Shown one piece after another: positions 7,672 through 15,564 of a DNA stretch of 20,829 nt. The stretch is from a candidate division FCPU426 bacterium. Its GTDB lineage: Bacteria > Oederibacteriota > JAAXVQ01 > JAUVAV01. The notes beneath the pieces are model-generated. The model saw only the letters and a list, made by a program, of their open reading frames with translations. It did no database searches and was not told where the DNA came from. Where the stretch lies: contig JAUXBQ010000009.1 of assembly GCA_030619365.1 (NCBI GenBank), forward strand, positions 1-20,829, given 5' to 3'. How positions within the stretch are numbered: position 1 is the stretch's first letter; every line of letters begins with the position of its first letter. The position numbers were made by a program, and so were the translations under genes.

Positions 7672-9473
7672 TGCGGAGACCGCCGCTCCATCTCAGGCAA
7701 CGCGGGAGAAAAGTCCGGCCCGGCCCTGGCCCCCGGATACTTCGCAGCGCGTTGGGGCTGGCCGTGCTGGGGCTGGCGCTTATGCCCCTGGCCGTGCTGG
7801 GGATCGAGCGGGGCGAAGAACTGGCCGGAGAACATGAAAGCGCCAAGCCCGCACTGTCCGCACCGGGAGGGATTGAGCCGAAGCGCGCGCCGGCCGGCGC
7901 CGAGCAGGACCGGCCGACCCTGAAGCTGCCCGACGTGGTCATTCAGGGTGACCGCCAATACCGGGTCACGGCCGAGCGGCGGGACTTGCTGCTTATGGAT
8001 CCCATGTGGGGGACCAAGGAAATCCCCGCGGATATGACCAAGGTGGCGGTCCCGGGCCTGAACGAGGAAAAGGACGCCCCCGCGGCCGATACCGTGACCG
8101 CTAAAAATTTCATCTTCTCCCTGGAAACCGGGGGTGGCATCCCCGCCCTGGGCAGCGCGGAGCTCATTACCGGGATTGAGTTTCCGGACCTGAACGTGGT
8201 GCTGCGCAGCGATTACTTTGCCGGGGAACGCCCCCTGGCTTTTTATTTTACGCCCTTTGACCAGGGCGGGACCGCGGACCTGGAAGCCGGCGTCGCCGCC
8301 ATTCCCGGGGTGCGCCTGGAAGCTGGGGCGTCGTTTCAAGCGGAAAGCAACCGCCAGCCGGATCTGAATTCACCCTGGAACCAATGGCTGGAGCGGGCCA
8401 ACGGCGTGGTCCGGGCCGGCGCTGAAATCGAGTTCGCCGCGCAATCAAAATTAAAAGTATCGGGCAATCTGGGCAAGTTCTTTCAGCAAGGTGTGCATCC
8501 GGCGGTAATAGGGCCTTTGCTGGAGTCCCAGTCTGGCGAACTCCAGGCCTCGTTTGAACAGGACGTGAGCGGTCTGACCCGGGAAGACCTGAATGTTTAT
8601 GTGAGTTTCCAGGTGAAAAGTCAAAAAGCTCAATTTGTTACCTGGCCCGCCTGGAATGATCAGGAGTATTTACATAAGCTTCAGGCCCGGCTCCGGTTCC
8701 GCCCGGTGTCCGTGATTCTCCTGGACCTGGGCGTGCGCATGGATGATTTTCGCGGCCCGGCCAGCTACAGCACCGCGGATGTGGTTGGTCAAGCCTCGCT
8801 GCAATTGCCGACCGGAACCGTCATCTATGGGGCTATAGACGCGGGGCTGGAATGGCAGCTGGTTTCCGAGTGGGCGTTTCAACATCCGCGCCAGGAACTG
8901 TTCTGGCTGCCGGAACCGGAGCGCCTGCTGGGGCATTATCGCGTGGGTTGGCGCCAGCGCTTTGGCGAAAACTTGTCGTTGCACGCTTTAGGCTTCCGGC
9001 GGGACGCCCGGCGCACACCGGCCTGGGTTGATCCGGAAGCTAACCTCCTTTTCACGCTGGTCAATCTGCCGGAGACCCGCGTGGACGGCGGCCGGCTCGA
9101 AGCGGAAATCCGCTATCTGCCTGGTTTATCCCAAACGCTGGCTTATACCTATCGCCAGGCCGAAGCCGGACCTGACCGGAAAATACCAAACCTGCCCCAA
9201 CATGCGTTTAAGACCGAGCTCGGCCTGGAGGGGACAGGGTTCAGCGTAAGCGTGGTTTACCGGTATCTCGGCGCCCGCTACGGAGACCCCGCGGAGATTG
9301 AGCCCGGGCTTCCGGCCGCGCATCTCCTGGGCGCACGGGGGGATGCGCAACTTGCGCCCTGGCTGGATATATTTCTTTCCCTGGACAACATATTGAATTA
9401 TACCTGGTACGAATGGCGGGGCTATAAGGGGCGGGCCTTAAGTATTCTGGCCGGATTGCGCCTGACTTTATAG
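7671..9473 (+). CDS. TonB-receptor-like outer-membrane beta-barrel protein without a visible plug domain
   Basis: A 600-residue outer-membrane protein. The N-terminus is basic for about 25 residues, then has a hydrophobic signal segment (about 26-45) with a duplicated LAVLG. After a proline-rich linker comes LPDVVIQG (86-93), a hydrophobic patch that could act as a TonB box. The remainder is alternating amphipathic beta-strand sequence. The end (SLDNILNYTWYEWRGYKGR, then LRLTL) strongly resembles the last strands of TonB-dependent receptors, with NILNYTWYEW in place of NLFDxxYxE. I see no plug consensus (no V-x-V-x-D-G-V-P or IRG motif). The final residue is Leu rather than the usual aromatic. 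ATG 7671 overlaps the TPR stop (TGATG) and has AAGGAAGG at 7657-7664; GTG 7668 is a weaker alternative. Genes for TolQ/ExbB, TolR/ExbD and TonB-like proteins follow, supporting energised function. Substrate unknown. Confidence 0.72.
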   Translation: MRRPPLHLRQRGRKVRPGPGPRILRSALGLAVLGLALMPLAVLGIERGEELAGEHESAKPALSAPGGIEPKRAPAGAEQDRPTLKLPDVVIQGDRQYRVTAERRDLLLMDPMWGTKEIPADMTKVAVPGLNEEKDAPAADTVTAKNFIFSLETGGGIPALGSAELITGIEFPDLNVVLRSDYFAGERPLAFYFTPFDQGGTADLEAGVAAIPGVRLEAGASFQAESNRQPDLNSPWNQWLERANGVVRAGAEIEFAAQSKLKVSGNLGKFFQQGVHPAVIGPLLESQSGELQASFEQDVSGLTREDLNVYVSFQVKSQKAQFVTWPAWNDQEYLHKLQARLRFRPVSVILLDLGVRMDDFRGPASYSTADVVGQASLQLPTGTVIYGAIDAGLEWQLVSEWAFQHPRQELFWLPEPERLLGHYRVGWRQRFGENLSLHALGFRRDARRTPAWVDPEANLLFTLVNLPETRVDGGRLEAEIRYLPGLSQTLAYTYRQAEAGPDRKIPNLPQHAFKTELGLEGTGFSVSVVYRYLGARYGDPAEIEPGLPAAHLLGARGDAQLAPWLDIFLSLDNILNYTWYEWRGYKGRALSILAGLRLTL

Positions 9474-9528
9474 GTTGCCTGCGCGGCCGGGTTTGATCTT
9501 TTTAGAGGTTTTGGGGTCATTTATTCTA

Positions 9529-9534
9529 TATAAT
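9529..9534 (+). promoter_or_regulatory. Possible -10 box before the TolQ/ExbB gene
   Basis: A perfect TATAAT stands 33 bases upstream of the ATG at 9568, inside the 94-base gap after the barrel gene. No good -35 hexamer is found at 16-18 bases, so this may be a weak or activator-dependent internal promoter, or chance in an AT-rich patch. The ribosome-binding site AAGGAGG (9551-9557) lies between it and the gene. Confidence 0.35.
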
Positions 9535-9567
9535 GCAGGCAATTGAACACAAGGAGGCAGAAAGCAG

Positions 9568-10236
9568 ATGTTTGAAAATCTAACGTTTTGGCAATTGCTG
9601 GCCAAGGGCGGCTGGACCATGATCGTGCTGATGGTCTTTTCGCTCATTTCCTGGTACATCATTTTTGAACGCGCCATCCGCTTTAAAATGGCGAAAATCG
9701 ACCTGGATCACTTCATGCTTAAAATAAAAAAAATGGTCCTGAGCCACAAGTACGTGGAAGCCGGTGATCTGTGCCAGGAAACGCCGGGGCCGGTGGCCGC
9801 CACGCTGAAAGCGGGTGTGCGCTATTACCAGCGGGGCGCCATATCCACGCGCGAGGCCATGGAACGCGTCAGCGCCCTGGAACTCCTCCGGCTGGAGCAC
9901 CTGCTCTCCACCCTGGCCACCATTGGATCCGTCTCACCTTTCATCGGGCTGTTCGGGACCGTGCTGGGCATTATCAGCGCCTTCTCGGCGCTGGCCGGCG
10001 CCTCGGGCGCCGGCGCGTCCGTGGTGGCCAACGGTATTGCCGAAGCCCTGGTAGCCACGGCGGCCGGCCTGTTCACCGCCGTGCCCGCAGTTATCGCGTA
10101 TAATTACTACGTCCGGCAGGTCACGCGTTTTGACACGGAGATGGCCACGGCGGCCTCTGATTTGCAGGACAGCCTGTTCGGCGCGTCCGAGTCCGCGCAA
10201 CCCCCGCTGGCCCCGTCCCGGAGGCCCGGCGCATGA
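9568..10236 (+). CDS. MotA/TolQ/ExbB-family proton channel subunit
   Basis: A 222-residue inner-membrane protein of the TolQ/ExbB family, which forms a pentameric proton channel around ExbD/TolR and turns proton flow into movement of a TonB/TolA-type partner. Three membrane helices are visible: residues about 8-30 (KGGWTMIVLMVFSLISWYI), about 115-150 (TIGSVSPFIGLFGTVLGII) and about 155-180. The third contains GIAEALVATAAGLFTAVPA, nearly identical in pattern to the TolQ signature with its conserved Thr residues and glutamate; this makes it somewhat more TolQ-like than ExbB-like. AAGGAGG at 9551-9557 supports the ATG at 9568. Its stop overlaps the next start (ATGA), so it is translationally coupled to the ExbD/TolR gene. 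No tolB or pal is nearby, so a standard Tol-Pal role is not indicated. Confidence 0.93.
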   Translation: MFENLTFWQLLAKGGWTMIVLMVFSLISWYIIFERAIRFKMAKIDLDHFMLKIKKMVLSHKYVEAGDLCQETPGPVAATLKAGVRYYQRGAISTREAMERVSALELLRLEHLLSTLATIGSVSPFIGLFGTVLGIISAFSALAGASGAGASVVANGIAEALVATAAGLFTAVPAVIAYNYYVRQVTRFDTEMATAASDLQDSLFGASESAQPPLAPSRRPGA

Positions 10237-10673
10237 GACGCCCGGTTCAGCGCAACCGCGTGATGAGCGAAATAAACATCACGCCCCTGACGGACATGAT
10301 GATGGTGCTCCTGGTGATCTTTATGGTTACCACCCCTCTCATCATGAAAGCCAGCATTGACATCAATCTCCCCAAGGCGCACGCCAAGCAGGACGCGCCC
10401 GTGGAACGCCTTCAGATCATGCTTACCCGGGAGGGAAAAATCTACGTGAATCGCGAGCAGGTGAAAGTGGATAAACTTTTGGCGCATTTGCGCGGTTATT
10501 TCAAAAAAGCCCCCACCGACCCCGGCGTGACCGTGGCGGCTGATAAAGACGTGCCGTACGGGGACGCGATCCGGATTTTGGACATCGCGCGCCGGGCCGG
10601 CGCCCAAAAGCTGGTACTGGCCGCCGAACCGCTGCCCGTGAAACCGCTTTCTGAGGAGATTCTGGACAAGTGA
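10233..10673 (+). CDS. ExbD/TolR-family proton-channel partner
   Basis: A 146-residue bitopic inner-membrane protein of the ExbD/TolR family. A short cytoplasmic N-terminus (SEINITPLTD) leads into one membrane helix, DMMMVLLVIFMVTTPLI. The Asp at its start is the conserved proton-carrying residue of ExbD/TolR. The periplasmic part (about 45-146) has the family pattern, including VTVAADKDVPYGDAIRILDIARRAG. It sits inside the channel formed by the preceding gene product. ATG 10233 overlaps that gene's stop by four bases, and its own stop overlaps the GTG of the TonB-like gene (GTGA), so the three subunits are made as a coupled set. The family does not tell TolR from ExbD roles without the downstream partner. 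Confidence 0.93.
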   Translation: MRRPVQRNRVMSEINITPLTDMMMVLLVIFMVTTPLIMKASIDINLPKAHAKQDAPVERLQIMLTREGKIYVNREQVKVDKLLAHLRGYFKKAPTDPGVTVAADKDVPYGDAIRILDIARRAGAQKLVLAAEPLPVKPLSEEILDK

Positions 10674-11365
10674 CTTTTGACCGCACGTCCGGCCTTTCGC
10701 TCGGCATTGCCGGCCTGCTCCACGCGGGCTTGTTTTTCGCGTTCGGGAGCCTGGATCTGCAGACCCAGGTCCCGGCGGAAATGCCCATGTTGATCGAAGT
10801 GACCCTGGCGGGCACGAGCGCCCCTCGCTCGGCCGACGAGGGGGTTCTCCGCCCCGGCGACGTGGTCGCCACCCGCGGTGAGGCGGATGGCGAAACGGAC
10901 GTGCTGACCCCCCAGGAAGTCCTGGCCTGGCAGGCGCGCCGCCGCCGCGAGATCATCCGGGAATTGGCCCGGGACCGGACCGGAGCCAACATCGGGGAAT
11001 CGGCCAAGAAACTCCGGAAAAACAACCAGGGCCTGGCCACCGGCCGGGGAGCCGGCGATTTCGGCCAGCCCGGCTCGCCGCAGGGAAGCCTGAGCATCTC
11101 GGGAGACATCGCCGCCCGCGGGTACCAGGAGCCCGATTTTAACGTACTCAAGACCATGATCACCGAAGAAACGCGACTGCGGCTGGTGTTGGTGGTACTG
11201 CCCGAAGGGGAAGTGAAAAACGCGATGTTACTGGAAACCTCGGGATACCCCTTTGTCGATCAAAAAGCCCTCGAGCTGACCAGAAAAATCGTGTTTGACC
11301 CCCTGCCACCCGGCTGGAAACAGGTTGAACAGCAGGGTGTTCTGACCATTAAGTTGAAATTGTAG
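10670..11365 (+). CDS. TonB-like energy transducer (TonB C-terminal domain)
   Basis: A 231-residue protein laid out as TonB/TolA proteins are. Residues about 6-26 form the single inner-membrane anchor (LSLGIAGLLHAGLFFAFGSL, with the His seen in TonB anchors). A periplasmic linker of about 110 residues follows, rich in Arg, Gly and Ala rather than the Pro-Lys/Pro-Glu runs of classical TonB, with a basic predicted helix (about 80-100). Residues about 155-231 match a TonB C-terminal domain: LRLVLVVLPEGEVKNAMLLE, then SGYPFVDQKALELTRKIVFD with a final strand GVLTIKLKL. The GTG start at 10670 overlaps the ExbD/TolR stop, with AGGAG at 10654-10658. It should link the proton channel to the outer membrane, plausibly to the barrel encoded upstream. 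Confidence 0.82.
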   Translation: MTFDRTSGLSLGIAGLLHAGLFFAFGSLDLQTQVPAEMPMLIEVTLAGTSAPRSADEGVLRPGDVVATRGEADGETDVLTPQEVLAWQARRRREIIRELARDRTGANIGESAKKLRKNNQGLATGRGAGDFGQPGSPQGSLSISGDIAARGYQEPDFNVLKTMITEETRLRLVLVVLPEGEVKNAMLLETSGYPFVDQKALELTRKIVFDPLPPGWKQVEQQGVLTIKLKL

Positions 11366-11367
11366 CC

Positions 11368-14301
11368 GTGATCTCTTCGCCGCGTACCACCTCCCAGGAT
11401 ATGATTGTAGAGGACTTGAATCCCGGCCAGGCCCAGGCGGTCAGGCACGGCCCGGGTCCGCAACTGGTGGTCGCGGGCGCGGGCACCGGAAAAACCGCGG
11501 TGATTACCCGCCGCATTGCCCATTTGGTCGCAACCAAGGCCTGCACGGCCAGGGAAATCCTGGCCCTGACCTTCACGGACAAAGCGGCGGAGGAAATGGA
11601 AAGCCGGGTGGACCTGCTGGTGCCATACGGGTTCACGGATAGCACGATCTGTACCTTTCATGCCTTCGGAGACCGGGTTTTACGCGAACAGGGGCTGCTG
11701 CTGGGGATGAATCCCAACTACACCGTATTATCAGCTGCCGAGCAACTGGTTTTTTTACGCGAGCATCTGTTCGACCTGCCCCTGAAACACTTGCGGCCGC
11801 TTTCCGATCCCACCCGGCACCTGAAATTTATCGCGAAGGTCATTTCGCGCGCCAAGGACGAGGATGTCGATCCAGTCCGCTATTTGAGCGTATGCGAAAC
11901 GCATCTGCAAAACCGTGGGACTCAGGCCGGGGAAGCGGACCGCAGCGCCTGGGAAAAACAGCATGAACTGGCGCGGGTTTACGGCGAGTACCAGCGCCTG
12001 CTCTTGGCCCGGGGGTTGGTTGATTTCGGGGATCTCATCATCATGAGCCTGCGCCTGTTCCGCGAACACCCGGAAGTGCTGGCCGCTTTCCGTGAGCAAT
12101 ACCGCTACATCCTGGTGGACGAGTTTCAGGACACCAATGCCGCCCAGTTCGATCTGCTGCGCCTCCTGGCGGGTGAAGAAGGGAATATCACGGTGGTGGG
12201 GGACGATGACCAGAGTATTTACAAGTTCCGGGGTGCGGCCATTTCGAATATTCTTCAGTTCAAGCACTTCTATCCCACGGCCAAACTGACCGTGTTAAAT
12301 GAAAATTACCGGTCTCCGCAATCGGTTCTGGACACCGCCTATCGCCTGATTCAGCACAATAACCCGGACCGGCTGGAGCACCAGCATGGGCTGGATAAAC
12401 GCCTGCGGGCCGCCAGGGGAGAGGGCCGGCCGGTTCAATACCGGCATTTTGACACTGTGTCCACGGAAGCGGATTGGGTTGCCGGCCAAATCCAGGACAA
12501 ACGCCGCGAGACGGGCGCGTCCTGGTCCGATTTCGCGGTCCTGGTCAGGAACAACCGGCATGCAGACCCGTTTTTGCGCTCCCTGAACCTGCGCGGCATT
12601 CCGTCCCGGTTCAGCGGGTACCAGGGATTATACCGCCGGCCGGAGATCAAGGTGTGCCTCGCAATGCTCCGGACCCTGGCTGATCCCCAGGCGCCACTGC
12701 CCCTGCACGACCTGGCCGCGTCAGAACTCTACGACCTGCCGGCCGAGGACCTGGCCCGGCTGAGCGCCAGGAGCCGGCGGCAGCATGCTTCACTGAAAGA
12801 CCTGCTGCAACAAGCCGTGGCCGGAACGGGCGAACCGATTTCTGAAACCGGACGGCAAAAAGGCCGGCGCTTGCTTGAGCATTTGTCAACGTTCCAGGAA
12901 CTAGCGCGTCGCCTGCCCACCGGGCAGGTTCTGTACCGTTTCCTGACCGAGACCGGAATTCTTTCCGGGTATACGGAGTCCAACACCTTGGACGCGGACC
13001 TGGCAATCCGAAATCTGGCCAAATTTTTTCAGGTCGTGCAGCGTTACCAGGAGATTGCCAAGTCCGACCGGTTGGAGCATTTTGTCGCACACCTGGACAT
13101 GCTGGAGGAAGTGGGGGATGATCCGGGCCTGGCCGAGCCTGACCCGGACCAGGAGGCGGTTAACGTCCTGACCGTCCACCGGGCCAAGGGCCTGGAGTTT
13201 CCCTGCGTCTTTTTAGCCGGTCTGGCGGCCAACCGATTTCCTACCCGGCACCATTCGCAACCTCTCCAACTGCCCCTGGAACTGACCAAGGAGGATATCC
13301 CGGCCGGGGATCCTCATCTTTCCGAGGAGCGCAGGCTTTTTTACGTCGGCCTAACCCGGACCATAGAAACGCTGGTCCTGACATCGGCCCGGGATTACGG
13401 TGGCAGCCGGACGCATAAAGTCTCGCGTTTTGTCATGGAGGCCCTGGAACTGCCGGTCGAGGTCTCCTCCCAGGTCGTGAAGGCCTCGGCCCTGGAGAAA
13501 ATCCGCGCGCAGGCGCTTCCCGCCACGACCAAGCAGGCGCCGGCCGGAGCGATTCGTGCTGACGAGGCGCTCTCCCTGTCGTTTTACCAAATTGACGACT
13601 ACCTGACGTGTCCGTTAAAATACAAATACGTGCATCTTTTAAAAGTGCCGGTTCTGCCGCATCACGCTATTTTGTACGGGAAAGCCCTGCATACGGCAAT
13701 AACCGAGTACTGCCGAAGGAAAATGGCCGGTCAGAGCATGAGCGAGGATGAACTGACCGGGGTTTTCCAAGCAGCCTGGGTCAACGTGGGATTCATTTCC
13801 AGGGAACATGAAGAAATGAGGCAACAGGCAGGCCTGAACGCCTTGAAGCTATTTATGAATATGTCCTTACTAACTCCAATTATACCAAAATATATAGAAA
13901 AGTCTTTCTCGTTTAATATCCACCGTGTCAAAGTGACCGGACGCATGGACCGGGTGGATGTGACGGATGCCGGTGAAACCACGATTATTGATTATAAGAG
14001 TTCGGAAATAAACGAACAAGCGCAGGCGGATAAAAAAACCAGAGAGAATCTTCAGTTGAAAATTTACGCCCTGGCCTGGCTGCGCCAGGAAGGCCGGCTG
14101 CCTGTGCGGGTTCAATTGCATTTTCTGGATTCGGGCCTCGTCGGCTCCTGGGAACCTGAGCTCGAGAAAACCGTTGATACGGAAAATAAAATTACCCTCG
14201 TAGCCGAGGGCATTCGCGCGCAAGCCTTTGCGGCCAAACCGAATGTCTGGGTCTGCAATTATTGCCCCTACCGCAGTATTTGCCCCCAGGTAGTGGTCTG
14301 A
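11368..14301 (+). CDS. UvrD/PcrA-type helicase fused to an Fe-S RecB-type nuclease
   Basis: A 977-residue superfamily 1A DNA helicase with a C-terminal nuclease. Helicase motifs in order: I GAGTGKT (K42), Ia LTFTDKAAEE, Ib TFHAF, II VDEFQDT (D251-E252), III VVGDDDQSIYKFRGA, IV NENYRSP, V TVHRAKGLEF, VI RLFYVGLTR. The nuclease (about 735-977) has GKALH (H775), GRMDRVD (D861, D864), DYK (D875, K877) and Q896-x3-Y900, a complete PD-(D/E)XK site. Four cysteines, C748 and C963-x2-C966-x5-C972, fit the 4Fe-4S ligands of AddB/Cas4-type nucleases. This is a single-chain helicase-nuclease, likely for DNA end resection or repair. GTG 11368, two bases after the TonB-like stop, has no clear ribosome-binding site and would rely on coupling; ATG 11401 is an alternative. 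Its link to the envelope genes is probably only transcriptional. Confidence 0.9.
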   Translation: MISSPRTTSQDMIVEDLNPGQAQAVRHGPGPQLVVAGAGTGKTAVITRRIAHLVATKACTAREILALTFTDKAAEEMESRVDLLVPYGFTDSTICTFHAFGDRVLREQGLLLGMNPNYTVLSAAEQLVFLREHLFDLPLKHLRPLSDPTRHLKFIAKVISRAKDEDVDPVRYLSVCETHLQNRGTQAGEADRSAWEKQHELARVYGEYQRLLLARGLVDFGDLIIMSLRLFREHPEVLAAFREQYRYILVDEFQDTNAAQFDLLRLLAGEEGNITVVGDDDQSIYKFRGAAISNILQFKHFYPTAKLTVLNENYRSPQSVLDTAYRLIQHNNPDRLEHQHGLDKRLRAARGEGRPVQYRHFDTVSTEADWVAGQIQDKRRETGASWSDFAVLVRNNRHADPFLRSLNLRGIPSRFSGYQGLYRRPEIKVCLAMLRTLADPQAPLPLHDLAASELYDLPAEDLARLSARSRRQHASLKDLLQQAVAGTGEPISETGRQKGRRLLEHLSTFQELARRLPTGQVLYRFLTETGILSGYTESNTLDADLAIRNLAKFFQVVQRYQEIAKSDRLEHFVAHLDMLEEVGDDPGLAEPDPDQEAVNVLTVHRAKGLEFPCVFLAGLAANRFPTRHHSQPLQLPLELTKEDIPAGDPHLSEERRLFYVGLTRTIETLVLTSARDYGGSRTHKVSRFVMEALELPVEVSSQVVKASALEKIRAQALPATTKQAPAGAIRADEALSLSFYQIDDYLTCPLKYKYVHLLKVPVLPHHAILYGKALHTAITEYCRRKMAGQSMSEDELTGVFQAAWVNVGFISREHEEMRQQAGLNALKLFMNMSLLTPIIPKYIEKSFSFNIHRVKVTGRMDRVDVTDAGETTIIDYKSSEINEQAQADKKTRENLQLKIYALAWLRQEGRLPVRVQLHFLDSGLVGSWEPELEKTVDTENKITLVAEGIRAQAFAAKPNVWVCNYCPYRSICPQVVV

Positions 14302-14341
14302 TCCATGACCCATCCTCATTGAAAGGAATTGGAAGCAACCC

Positions 14342-15559
14342 ATGCGCATGAGAAATCGCGAACGAACCGTTCTGCCCGGCCTGATCCTCGTCCTCGGCCT
14401 ATTGGTGCTGGCTTCCGGATGCTCTACCCTGTGGAAGACATTTAAACGCGAGCCGCGCCCCGAACCCACGCCAGAGGCCCGGAAGCCGCGCAAACTGGAA
14501 AATATCCGGGTGAGCCTCCTCAAGCAGGCCAAGCGCGTGAAGGTCTCCTCGTTTCGTCCGGTGAAGATCTACAACATGCAAAATAAAAAGCTAATCGGGA
14601 AGAAGCGGCTGGGCGAGGACAACCTGATACTGATCCGCGACGGCCGGATTTTATTCGACGGGCAGTTCCTGCCCGCCACGCGGTTGCGCCTGGTGCCGGA
14701 AAAGGACGAATACCTGACCGTGAACGGTAAAAGATATCGCGGCCAAATGGATATCTCGGTTGACGCCGAGCACGGCGGGTTGCTGGTGGCGAACTATCTC
14801 CCCCTGGAACTCTATTTGCAGGGCGTGGTGCCCAAGGAAGTGCCGGCCGACTGGCAGGCGGAAGTCTTGAAAGTCCAGGCCGTGGCCGCGCGCACCTTCG
14901 CCCTGTACAAAATGAGCGGGCGGGCCAAATACGCGTATGACCTGGACGCTTCGGTAAACAGCCAGGTGTACGGCGGCTTGGATTCGGAGAAAAAGACCAC
15001 CAACGAAGCGGTGGCGGCCACGCGCGGGCGGGTCATGATGTACCAGGATAAGTTTGTCGCCGCGTTTTATCATTCGAATTGCGGGGGAGCCACGGCCAAC
15101 GTGCGCAATGTCTGGGGCGGGAAGCTGGACTACCTGGGCGGCGTTTCCTGCGGTTTTTGCGAAGAGGGGCCGCATTATTCCTGGGAGCGCACCCTATCCC
15201 GGGAGGAGCTTACCACGCGGCTGCAAAAGAAGAATTCCCGCCTCGGACGGGTGAAACGGATCGAGCCGGGAGCACGCGACCACACCGGCCGCCTGCGTAC
15301 CGTAAAAATAACGCATAGCCTCGGTCAGGAGGAAATGTCAGCCGCTGCTTTTCGCATGCTGGTGGGCCCCGACAAAATCAGGAGCACCAAGTTCTTCGTG
15401 GAGAACCAGCGGGCCGCGATTCAGTTCAAGGGAAAGGGCTGGGGACATGGGGTGGGCCTTTGCCAGGAAGGGGCCCGGGGCATGGCCCGCAGCGGTTTCA
15501 CGTACCGGGATATCCTCCGCCATTATTATCCGGGCGCCGAACTGCGGAGGGTGTATTAA
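14342..15559 (+). CDS. SpoIID/LytB-domain lipoprotein (peptidoglycan-active)
   Basis: A 405-residue exported protein with a SpoIID/LytB domain. SpoIID enzymes are lytic transglycosylases acting on stem-peptide-free peptidoglycan; LytB relatives stimulate amidases. Residues 1-26 are a signal peptide ending LVLASG before C27, a probable lipidation site although -3 is Ala rather than Leu. The domain (about 140-405) contains LQGVVPKEVP with E166, the position of the SpoIID catalytic glutamate, then VQAVAARTFAL. Next come HSNCGGAT (C247) and SCGFC (C270, C273), candidate metal ligands as in SpoIID, and the C-terminal KGWGHGVGLCQEGA followed by YRDILRHYYPG. GGAAG at 14331-14335 supports ATG 14342; ATG 14348 is also possible. 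In a diderm it should act on the cell wall from a membrane anchor. A sporulation role is not implied. Confidence 0.9.
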   Translation: MRMRNRERTVLPGLILVLGLLVLASGCSTLWKTFKREPRPEPTPEARKPRKLENIRVSLLKQAKRVKVSSFRPVKIYNMQNKKLIGKKRLGEDNLILIRDGRILFDGQFLPATRLRLVPEKDEYLTVNGKRYRGQMDISVDAEHGGLLVANYLPLELYLQGVVPKEVPADWQAEVLKVQAVAARTFALYKMSGRAKYAYDLDASVNSQVYGGLDSEKKTTNEAVAATRGRVMMYQDKFVAAFYHSNCGGATANVRNVWGGKLDYLGGVSCGFCEEGPHYSWERTLSREELTTRLQKKNSRLGRVKRIEPGARDHTGRLRTVKITHSLGQEEMSAAAFRMLVGPDKIRSTKFFVENQRAAIQFKGKGWGHGVGLCQEGARGMARSGFTYRDILRHYYPGAELRRVY

Positions 15560-15564
15560 TTCGA

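Noticed and set aside
9568..10673. Reading the two channel genes as MotA/MotB flagellar stators
   Set aside because: The second protein is ExbD/TolR-sized (146 residues), with no OmpA-like peptidoglycan-binding domain, and a TonB-like gene follows. TolQ/TolR-type signatures fit better.
9568..11365. A standard Tol-Pal operon
   Set aside because: No tolB or pal lies downstream; a helicase gene follows directly. The TPR protein upstream is far larger than YbgF/CpoB.
14342..15559. Evidence for endospore formation from the SpoIID domain
   Set aside because: SpoIID/LytB domains are widespread in non-sporulating diderms, and no other sporulation gene is in the window.
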